Source: an uncultured Clostridia bacterium
Lineage (GTDB): Bacteria; Bacillota; Clostridia; Christensenellales; CAG-138
Reading direction: 5' to 3'
Assembly: GCA_934633695.1 (NCBI GenBank)
Contig: CAKTYT010000002.1
Coordinates: 62,001 to 126,000, forward strand
Length of the DNA: 64,000 nucleotides
This document shows positions 57,376 to 64,000 of this stretch, piece by piece. Every line of letters begins with the position of its first letter. The first letter of the stretch is position 1. A program made the position numbers and the translations under genes. The notes under the pieces are model-generated. The model made no database searches. It saw only the letters and a program-made list of their open reading frames with translations, and was not told the origin of the DNA.

Positions 57376-58227
57376 ATGTATAACCAAAAATGGCGTGAAA
57401 CAATTGACCCGTTCAGCTTGCCGTTCAAGCGTTTTAAGCTCAAGGAAGTGCTTGGCTACCCCGCAGCCGGAAACGATGTCTTTTTTGTGAAAGGAATTGC
57501 CGATGGCATTGAATGCGAAGCGTTCATCAAATCTGCCCGTCAAGAAGGTGCGGATATCAGACGTGAAATTGCAGTAATCGGAAAGCTGAAACCAATACTG
57601 AAGTCCGTTATCCCGAATATTCTTGACAGCGGAGAAAATTTTTCGGTAACGGCGAAAATGGATGGTGACAGGCTGTCAACCATTGTTGGAGCAAACGAAG
57701 CTTTACAGTCCATGGAATATCTTGCCGACTACGGACACACACTTGCAAAGCTTCACAGCATCAAAGGCGAATTCGATCCCGTTAAGGACAGGAAGTTCTT
57801 CCATATTCCGGACGAAGCATTCTTTCGTGAAATCAAGGATGGAGAGCTTTCATATGCGCGTGACTATTTGATCGAAAGTGCACCGGCAGAACAAAACCTC
57901 TGCTTTTGTCATGGAGACTTTCACTATGCAAACGTTCTTTTTCACCGTGGGAAGCTGTCTGCAATACTGGACTTTGAACTTTCTGGTATCGGAAATCGCG
58001 AGTTTGATATCGCTTGGGCAATTATCCTGCGTCCGGGACAAAGGTTCATGAAGACTGAAAAAGAAATCGAGTGTTTTCTTAATGGTTACGCATCATCAGG
58101 AGAATTTGATGAAAAAGCGGTAAGATACTACATGGTCCTCATCTACCTGTATTTTTACAGAATCGGCAGGAATGATACGGAATATGCTCATTTTATTGAG
58201 GAATTCTTCCGCCGTCAGGCCGGGTAG
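57376..58227 (+). CDS. Aminoglycoside phosphotransferase-fold (APH/ChoK) kinase
   Basis: 283 aa. The kinase-like loop FCHGDFHYANVLF (HGDxHxxN) and the metal site AILDFELSGIGNREFDIAW are intact. The N-lobe has a nucleotide region ending in a Lys in FIKSARQEGADIRREIAV. Enzymes with this fold phosphorylate aminoglycosides, choline, homoserine or sugar metabolites; no signature allows choosing. GGAGGG lies before the ATG. It stands alone between two terminators. Confidence 0.82.
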   Translation: MYNQKWRETIDPFSLPFKRFKLKEVLGYPAAGNDVFFVKGIADGIECEAFIKSARQEGADIRREIAVIGKLKPILKSVIPNILDSGENFSVTAKMDGDRLSTIVGANEALQSMEYLADYGHTLAKLHSIKGEFDPVKDRKFFHIPDEAFFREIKDGELSYARDYLIESAPAEQNLCFCHGDFHYANVLFHRGKLSAILDFELSGIGNREFDIAWAIILRPGQRFMKTEKEIECFLNGYASSGEFDEKAVRYYMVLIYLYFYRIGRNDTEYAHFIEEFFRRQAG

Positions 58228-58245
58228 ACCTCATATACGGTAACG

Positions 58246-58283
58246 AAAAGAACCGAGGACAAAATGGTTCCTTCGGTTCTTTT
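58246..58283. terminator. Bidirectional terminator
   Basis: AAAAGAACCGA and TCGGTTCTTTT form an 11-bp stem between convergent genes. Confidence 0.88.
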
Positions 58284-58297
58284 GCTTTCAGAAAAAA

Positions 58298-59671
58298 TCA
58301 GTTGCAGTAAGTCCATACCTTTCTCAATGAACGCCACGATGTATTGTGAATGGATGAATCCATCTCGGAGAGGGTGAAATGCATACCATCGCAGCCATAT
58401 GCATAATAGTAGCCCCATCCGAAGCCCGCACGGTAGAAAGCAAGTTCATACAGCAAATAGTTTATTATCGTCGTTGGAACATTTCCGTAGGTATCCGTGC
58501 AGCTGCCATTATATGTGAATTCATAATATTTAATGCCGTTTTTTTCCTTAATGCCATTATAGGTAAGATGGTCGAGTACATCGTATCGTATTACTGCACG
58601 GTTGATAAGCTTGTTTGTGTTTGCCGGCATTATATGGTTAATATCGATTGCAGTGCCGAAGCTGTGGTGACTTATGAAGGTCTTGTCTGACACAAACCTC
58701 GAAACATATGTACCACCATACTCACGGACAAGATTATTGAGCTTGATAATTCCGGAGTCATACTTGCCATTAACTCTTATGTAGGTCGTTTCAAGATATT
58801 TAAATGCCTTTTGGAAATACGGCACGGCTTTCTTATGAACGGTCCACTTCTTGCCGTTCGGTGCAGTGACATAGGCCATGTGCGAATATGCCCACGAGTC
58901 CTCAATAACTATGTCGCGACCGGAAGCCCAGCGGTAGCGGAACATAAATTCGTCCCTGCTGCCGAAAAATTTAAGAGCATATTCATAGTTATTGCGTAAA
59001 TCATTTGTAATGAGCGAATTCCAGTCCTCCTTTGTGATTCTGAAGGACGCGGCAGCAAGTTTACTCTGACCCAAAGTGTTCCTTGCATATAACTCGAAAG
59101 TATAGTTGCCGCAAAGAAGATTTTCGAATTTAACTTTTTCGGCAAGGAAAGCACCGGTTGCAGAAAAAGTCCTGTCCATAAGCTCAACACTCGTAAGATT
59201 TTCGCTCTCATCGTAAGAGACTTTGTATGTTATTGGACTGCTGTCGGCCGTCTTAAGTATTGCGGTGACCTCTGTGATTGGTGTGCCGCTCGTAATCGTT
59301 CCCCCGAAGCAGAAAGAACGACCGTAGGCAATGTTTTCGTCCGCACTCGGAAGGGGCAGTGAGCTTGATTCCGTGAAACGCAGTCCACAATCCGTGTTGA
59401 CCGGCTCATTTGAGGGAACTGCTGTGGGTTCGTTTGTCGGCTCCGGACTTTCGGTCGGCTCGATGCTTTCAACAGGTTCGGGAGTATCTGTCGGCTCAAC
59501 AGTAACAACCGGCAGAGTGGCGGAAGGCTCCTGTGTCGGTTCGGCATTCGGCGTGTAACTTGCCGAAACCGGGTCAATATCTATGACTACTCGGTTATCG
59601 CTTTTTTTGCTACACGCAATACACGGTAATATAAAGAACAGGCACATCATTATACACAATACCCTATTCAT
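58298..59671 (-). CDS. Lipoprotein with M15 (VanY-like) D-Ala-D-Ala peptidase domain
   Basis: 457 aa from ATG 59671 (GGAGG ten bases upstream); the lipobox is CIAC. A Pro/Glu/Thr-rich stalk (about 45-100) and an Ig-like domain (about 125-210) precede a C-terminal M15-like zinc peptidase: HHSFGTAIDIN gives the His and Asp ligands and GCDGMHFTLSE the second His. Such enzymes trim the terminal D-Ala from peptidoglycan stems. The gene follows a class A penicillin-binding protein on the same strand with an 88-bp gap, so joint work at the cell wall is likely. Confidence 0.8.
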   Translation of the reverse strand: MNRVLCIMMCLFFILPCIACSKKSDNRVVIDIDPVSASYTPNAEPTQEPSATLPVVTVEPTDTPEPVESIEPTESPEPTNEPTAVPSNEPVNTDCGLRFTESSSLPLPSADENIAYGRSFCFGGTITSGTPITEVTAILKTADSSPITYKVSYDESENLTSVELMDRTFSATGAFLAEKVKFENLLCGNYTFELYARNTLGQSKLAAASFRITKEDWNSLITNDLRNNYEYALKFFGSRDEFMFRYRWASGRDIVIEDSWAYSHMAYVTAPNGKKWTVHKKAVPYFQKAFKYLETTYIRVNGKYDSGIIKLNNLVREYGGTYVSRFVSDKTFISHHSFGTAIDINHIMPANTNKLINRAVIRYDVLDHLTYNGIKEKNGIKYYEFTYNGSCTDTYGNVPTTIINYLLYELAFYRAGFGWGYYYAYGCDGMHFTLSEMDSSIHNTSWRSLRKVWTYCN

Positions 59672-59758
59672 CAAATCGAATCCTCCTTTTAGCTGGACTG
59701 AGTTGAGTTTACTAAAAACCCTGCATAAAGTCAATGCCTCCTATCTTTTTTTCCACAA

Positions 59759-62263
59759 TCAACCCGAAAAGCCCTTGCATACAAAAATCGTCATAACTCT
59801 TGAGGCTTTACTTACTGCGTTTTTTCCGTTCACTGCAATTTCAGGGTGGATTTTTTTGACGAAATAGCCGTATTCATGTATTTCAAAAACAGAATCCGGA
59901 AAAACAATGCTCCTGTCACAAAAGTGCACAAGACCGTTTTGTTCAGTTATTTCTGCAACAATATTCTCCCCCCCAAAGGAATCCACGCGAACTATGATGT
60001 AGGTATATCTTTCATCTTCGGCGTTGAATTCAATTACCGGGTAACCCTTTTCATCCGTATTCACTGCAACATAGGACGGTGGGAGCGGAAGCTGTCTGAA
60101 CGGGTCGCATTCAGTGGGTTCGGTACCCTTGACAAAGCTTTCAATGAAAAAATCAGGCGAATACTCCGTTGCTGCAAGAAGCTCTCCCTTCTCCATTGCC
60201 TTCAGGTCGATGCTCACTCTCACAATTTCATCCGGTACAGCAAATTCCGCAGGCGATCTTTCTCCGTAAATCGACTCAAAAAGCTCCCCCGCGATTTTAC
60301 AGACACTGTTTCCTCCCGTAAAACCATCCGGCAGGCTTCCCGACTTTGTGCTGTCAGTACCCATCCAAAGGACGACCGTATGAAGCGGAGTGTATGCCGC
60401 TGTCCACACATCACGGACACTGCCGTCCGAGCCAAGGTTTGTTCCCGTTTTCGCCGCTATGGAAAACGGAAGTGTGGAAAGAGCCTTTGCCGTTCCCATC
60501 TGTGCAGCTTCCATGAGCATATCCGTTATCAAAAACGCAGTGGTGTCCTTCATTACCCTTTCCGCTGTGTCATCATGAAAATAAACCGGTTCATTTCCCT
60601 TGTAAATCGCCGTAATTGAATACGGCTTTTTATATAGACCGCTTGCAGCAAATGCATTGTACGAGCCTGCAATCTCAATCGGCGAAACACCGTATGTAAA
60701 TCCGCCGAGAGCAAGGGCGAGTGTCTTTTTTTCGTCCCGGAAATCTATTCCGAGTTTTTTTGCAAAGTCTACACCGTTTTCAAGCCCGATCTCCGAGAGA
60801 AGCTGTACGGCAGGGATATTGAGCGAATTTATAAGAGCTGTACGCATAGTAACGAATCCATGGTATTTGCCGCCCGGATTTCCCGGAGAATAGCCGTCAA
60901 AGTCGGTCGGCTCATCGTTAAAAATGCTTGCGGCCGTGTATGCAGAGCTTTCAAGTGCAGGTGCATAGCATATTAGGGGCTTAATAAGTGAGCCTGGCTG
61001 ACGCTGCATGTCAACGGCACGGTTAAATGCATATGCATTGTATTCGCCATTCTCTGCCAAACCTCCGTACATTCCTGCAATGCTCCCGTCAGTACGAAGG
61101 ACGACCCCCGCCGCCTGTGCATTTTCCGGACAGGTATCTGCACTTAAAAGCCTGCACAGTTCATTGTCAATGGTAGGTGAAATCGTTGTGTAAACGGTGT
61201 ACCCACCGCTGAGGAATTCATCACGACTGATGTCGAAATACGAACATGCTTCCGCAATAACATAGTCGATTGAGCAGCTGTGAACGCTCATCATTGCGTT
61301 CCTGAGTACACACTTTTCTTCAATCGCCGTCTCATATTCACTTTGGGTAAGGTGTCCGTACTTCAGCATAAGTGCAAGGATGCTGTCACGACGCTTCAGA
61401 GATTTTTCCATGTTCAGGTGCGGTGCATAATCGCCCGGAGATTTGAGTATGCCTGCAAGCTGAGCAGACTGGGCCGCAGAAAGTTCATACGCATGAATTC
61501 CAAAATAGCCCAATGCCGCAGTTTCGATTCCGTAATATCCACCGCCAAAATAAACATAATTTAGGTACATTTCGAGAATTTCATTCTTATCGAATTCACG
61601 TTCCATTGAAACGGAAAGGTATGCCTCTTCAAGTTTGCGTTCAAATGTTTTTTCACGGGTAAGGTGACTGAGCTTTATAAGCTGCTGACCTATCGTAGAA
61701 GCTCCCTGCACTTTCCCTCCGGCCTTTATGTCTGCCCATGCCGCACCAAAAATTCTTATTATATCAACACCATTATGCTCAAAAAATCTTGCATCCTCCG
61801 CCGAAACGAAAGCATATATGACGTGTTCCGGAAGCGTTTCGATTTCAATAGGCAGACGGTTTTCTCCACCGGCAAGCCGTGAAAGCGTGTTGCCATCCGC
61901 ATCAAAGAAAACCGTGGTTCGGTCAGCATCAAGTATGAGACTTTCGTCAAATTTATGCCAATTGCCTACATCAAAAAAGATGAAGAAGGAAATGATCCCA
62001 GCAATGAACAGCCCAAGAAAGCTGAAAATGAAAGTGCGAATTATTTTGCAATATTTTCTTTTTCGTTTCTCATCTTTTTCGCACACTCTCTTTGCCATTC
62101 CCTTTCCCCGCCTCTTTTTACCGATCCGCTCCTGCTGCTTTTCGGAAGTTTTATTTTCATCGTTTACGGGAGCTTTTCTTTTCCCTTCTCTGATTTTTAA
62201 TTTTGCAAGTAGTTTATCAAACAGTTTCAAGACGCACCAACCTTCTTTCAAAAATTCCCTCAC
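59759..62263 (-). CDS. Class A penicillin-binding protein (transglycosylase-transpeptidase)
   Basis: 834 aa. The start is uncertain: the frame opens at GTG 62263, with TTG 62230 or ATG 62098 as alternatives, the last preceded by GGGGAAAGGGA. A very basic cytoplasmic tail and one membrane helix (about 70-95) precede the GT51 domain (SAEDARFFEHNGVD with catalytic Glu, GASTIGQQLIKL, YLNYVYFGGGYYGIETAA). The transpeptidase has Ser-Lys in QPGSLIKP, SLN in ALINSLNIPAVQ and KTG in IAAKTGTN. It polymerises and cross-links peptidoglycan. The C-terminal 120 residues form a beta-rich extra domain. Confidence 0.93.
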   Translation of the reverse strand: MREFLKEGWCVLKLFDKLLAKLKIREGKRKAPVNDENKTSEKQQERIGKKRRGKGMAKRVCEKDEKRKRKYCKIIRTFIFSFLGLFIAGIISFFIFFDVGNWHKFDESLILDADRTTVFFDADGNTLSRLAGGENRLPIEIETLPEHVIYAFVSAEDARFFEHNGVDIIRIFGAAWADIKAGGKVQGASTIGQQLIKLSHLTREKTFERKLEEAYLSVSMEREFDKNEILEMYLNYVYFGGGYYGIETAALGYFGIHAYELSAAQSAQLAGILKSPGDYAPHLNMEKSLKRRDSILALMLKYGHLTQSEYETAIEEKCVLRNAMMSVHSCSIDYVIAEACSYFDISRDEFLSGGYTVYTTISPTIDNELCRLLSADTCPENAQAAGVVLRTDGSIAGMYGGLAENGEYNAYAFNRAVDMQRQPGSLIKPLICYAPALESSAYTAASIFNDEPTDFDGYSPGNPGGKYHGFVTMRTALINSLNIPAVQLLSEIGLENGVDFAKKLGIDFRDEKKTLALALGGFTYGVSPIEIAGSYNAFAASGLYKKPYSITAIYKGNEPVYFHDDTAERVMKDTTAFLITDMLMEAAQMGTAKALSTLPFSIAAKTGTNLGSDGSVRDVWTAAYTPLHTVVLWMGTDSTKSGSLPDGFTGGNSVCKIAGELFESIYGERSPAEFAVPDEIVRVSIDLKAMEKGELLAATEYSPDFFIESFVKGTEPTECDPFRQLPLPPSYVAVNTDEKGYPVIEFNAEDERYTYIIVRVDSFGGENIVAEITEQNGLVHFCDRSIVFPDSVFEIHEYGYFVKKIHPEIAVNGKNAVSKASRVMTIFVCKGFSG

Positions 62264-62350
62264 TGAACAATTTTGACGTTAGCTTTCGTCTTTTACCGAC
62301 AAAATATGCGGAAAGTGCCGTCGAAACGGCTCAATTTTTCAAAAAAGGGC

Positions 62351-62401
62351 TTGACAAAAGTCCGAAATCGGACTATAATGCTTTTCCGTCCGAAATCGGA
62401 C
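62351..62401 (+). promoter_or_regulatory. Promoter and twin MarR operators of the marR-MATE operon
   Basis: TTGACA (62351-62356), 17-bp spacer, TATAAT (62374-62379). The spacer holds AGTCCGAAATCGGACT (62359-62374), and a second GTCCGAAATCGGAC lies at 62388-62401, over the likely transcription start. Confidence 0.92.
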
Positions 62402-62424
62402 TTTCTTGAGGAGGTGAGAATAGA

Positions 62425-62883
62425 ATGAACAATTCGAATGACGATAGTTCGAATCGTCTGACACAGTACAACAAAATACTGAAAAGCAGCGATGAAATTT
62501 ATCGCAGAACAGCAAAATCACTCGGCATACCGGAATGCACTTTCTGGATCTACTACACATTAAGAGTTGAAACACATCCGCTGACACAGAGTGACATACG
62601 CAAATTTCTGCTTCAGCCAAAACAGACTGTAAATTCTGCTCTTAAAAACCTTGAATCGGAGGGTGAGATTGAGTTCGTTCCTCAAACAGGACGTGCAAAA
62701 ACAATTCAACTGACCTCTTTGGGCCTTGAACGTGCCTCAAAAGCCGTTGACGGAGTAATTGCGGCTGAAAGGGAAGCTCTCGGGTCTCTCAGCGACGAAG
62801 AATTTCTCGCTTTTTTGCAGGCGTTTCGCAAGTTCAATTCAGTATTAAGGGAAAAAATTAAATTCATAGCTAAAGAAGGTTAA
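62425..62883 (+). CDS. MarR family transcriptional repressor
   Basis: 152 aa with GAGGAGGTGA before the ATG. MarR winged helix: LTQSDIRKFLLQPKQTVNSALKNLESEGEIEF with the wing RAKTIQLTSLGLERASKAVD. It is expected to bind the two palindromes over its own promoter and to repress itself and the MATE transporter gene that follows after four bases, releasing on binding of a toxic ligand. The layout is that of MepR-MepA in staphylococci. Confidence 0.9.
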   Translation: MNNSNDDSSNRLTQYNKILKSSDEIYRRTAKSLGIPECTFWIYYTLRVETHPLTQSDIRKFLLQPKQTVNSALKNLESEGEIEFVPQTGRAKTIQLTSLGLERASKAVDGVIAAEREALGSLSDEEFLAFLQAFRKFNSVLREKIKFIAKEG

Positions 62884-62887
62884 AAAA

Positions 62888-64000
62888 ATGAATATTAGTT
62901 TATCAGAACATTTTACTTACAAAAAACTCCTTCGTTTCTGTCTCCCGTCGATAATAATGATGGTTTTTACCTCCATTTACGGTGTCGTAGATGGTTTCTT
63001 CGTTTCAAATTATGTCGGCAAAACTCCATTTGCTGCAATAAATCTTATCATGCCATTCCTGATGATTCTCGGCGGAATAGGCTTCATGATAGGCACGGGC
63101 GGCAGTGCATTGGTCGCAAAAACTCTCGGTGAGGGCAAGAAGGATACTGCAAACCGTTATTTCACCATGATGATTCTTCTGACAGTCTGGCTCGGCATCG
63201 CACTTACCGTCATCGGCATTATCTTCATACGTCCGGTTGCAATCCTCTTAGGAGCGAATGACGCTATGATTGAAGATTGTGTTGTTTACGGCAGGATAAT
63301 CCTTGCATTCAACACGGCCTTTATGCTGCAAAATGTATTTCAAAGTTTTTTAATTACTGCTGAAAAGCCAAAACTTGGTCTTCTTGCAACCGTTGCAGCG
63401 GGCGTTGCAAACATGGTGCTTGATGCACTTTTCATTGCCGTTTTCAAGTGGGGAGTTGCAGGTGCGGCACTCGCAACCGGCATAAGTCAATGTGTCGGCG
63501 GAATCCTGCCACTTATTTACTTTATTCGTCCGAATACAAGTCTTTTAAGGCTCGCACGGACGAAAATGGAGCTTAAACCGCTTCTCGGAGCCTGTGCAAA
63601 CGGTTCATCCGAGCTCATGAGCAACATTGCCACATCCCTCGTCAGCATCCTCTACAACTTTCAGCTCATGCAATTTGCAGGCGAAGATGGTGTTTCTGCC
63701 TACGGTGTATTGATGTATGTTCAGTTCATCTTTGTTTCCATATACATAGGTTATGCGATAGGCTCTGCCCCGATAGTCAGCTACCATTACGGTGCGGGCA
63801 ATCACGCAGAATTGAAAAATATGTTTAGAAAGAGCCTTTTCATCGTTGGAACATCAGGGGTTGTCTTAACGCTGCTTGCAAACTTTCTGTCGTCCCCCCT
63901 TGCAAAGGTGTTTGTCGGCTACGACGCAGCACTGTACGACTTGACCCGTCATGCGTTCAAAATTTTCTCGCTCTCGTTCCTGCTTGCGGGTTTTAACATA
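62888..64000 (+). CDS. MATE family efflux transporter, MepA-like (cut by window edge)
   Basis: 371 codons are in the window and no stop is reached. Start MNISLSEHFTYKKLLRFCLPSIIMMVFTSIYGVVDGFFVSNYVG. Nine or more membrane helices, with GTGGSALVAKTLGEGKKDTANRYF (MATE loop) and APIVSYHYGAGNHAELKNMFRKS in the second half. MepA-type MATE pumps export cationic drugs and dyes. The ribosome site (GAAGG) lies inside the marR end. It differs in subfamily from the MATE gene at 8152. Confidence 0.93.
   Translation, partial: MNISLSEHFTYKKLLRFCLPSIIMMVFTSIYGVVDGFFVSNYVGKTPFAAINLIMPFLMILGGIGFMIGTGGSALVAKTLGEGKKDTANRYFTMMILLTVWLGIALTVIGIIFIRPVAILLGANDAMIEDCVVYGRIILAFNTAFMLQNVFQSFLITAEKPKLGLLATVAAGVANMVLDALFIAVFKWGVAGAALATGISQCVGGILPLIYFIRPNTSLLRLARTKMELKPLLGACANGSSELMSNIATSLVSILYNFQLMQFAGEDGVSAYGVLMYVQFIFVSIYIGYAIGSAPIVSYHYGAGNHAELKNMFRKSLFIVGTSGVVLTLLANFLSSPLAKVFVGYDAALYDLTRHAFKIFSLSFLLAGFNI

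Overview
The window looks like a chromosomal segment of a gut-type Clostridia bacterium (Bacillota). Evidence for this is the SpoIIIE-type FtsK, Gram-positive Shine-Dalgarno sequences (GGAGG) before most genes, many lipoprotein signals, dockerin and cohesin modules, secG-smpB-ssrA, and FtsX-type ATPase/permease fusions. The species cannot be named from the sequence alone.

Layout. 1-965 is the 5' part of an FtsK/SpoIIIE translocase. 1154-7860 is a surface-protein island on the minus strand: a dockerin-bearing subtilisin-like protease, a small conserved protein, a dockerin-bearing modular protein and a membrane-anchored cohesin protein. 8152-13566 holds a MATE transporter and a ddl-murF-M28 peptidase operon. 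13844-14833 is ornithine carbamoyltransferase. 15097-17968 is a divergent pair of an ArsR-type regulator and a leucine-rich-repeat dockerin protein; it is bracketed by the real argF tail plus terminator and a decayed second copy of the same tail plus terminator (17996-18112). Two lipoproteins follow, then a plus-strand run (20932-26473) ending in the lower-ligand part of cobalamin synthesis (cobT, cobU, cobS, a short CobU relative, cobC). Next come secG, smpB and tmRNA, a DUF4375 protein, a twice-frameshifted acetyltransferase and a zinc-ribbon gene beside an array of about eleven 91-bp non-coding tandem repeats (29705-30712). 30877-37384 carries a coiled-coil/hydrolase fusion, cca, a flavodiiron protein, a BtrH-like protein and a macrodomain protein. 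37611-44773 is an operon of three paralogous ABC ATPase-permease fusions. 44933-54805 has glgB, two acetyltransferase/regulator-type genes, a polysaccharide epimerase/dehydratase, a metallophosphoesterase and a second divergent regulator/surface-protein pair. The end has an acetyltransferase, an AzgA-type purine permease, an APH-fold kinase, an M15-type peptidase, a class A penicillin-binding protein and a MarR-MATE efflux operon cut by the window edge.

Themes. (1) A small cohesin/dockerin surface system: three dockerin proteins and one cohesin anchor, with a fifth surface protein that is a paralog of one dockerin protein but carries its own wall/membrane anchor. (2) Three regulators of nearly identical length (365, 363, 365 aa) with a long N-terminal domain and a C-terminal ArsR-like winged helix; two are divergent from surface proteins with back-to-back promoters. 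(3) Clear promoter/operator architectures (marR, the ABC operon, the capD-like gene). (4) Several decay products: OTC tail, ABC ATPase fragment, frameshifted GNAT. No IS element, CRISPR array or tRNA gene was recognised.
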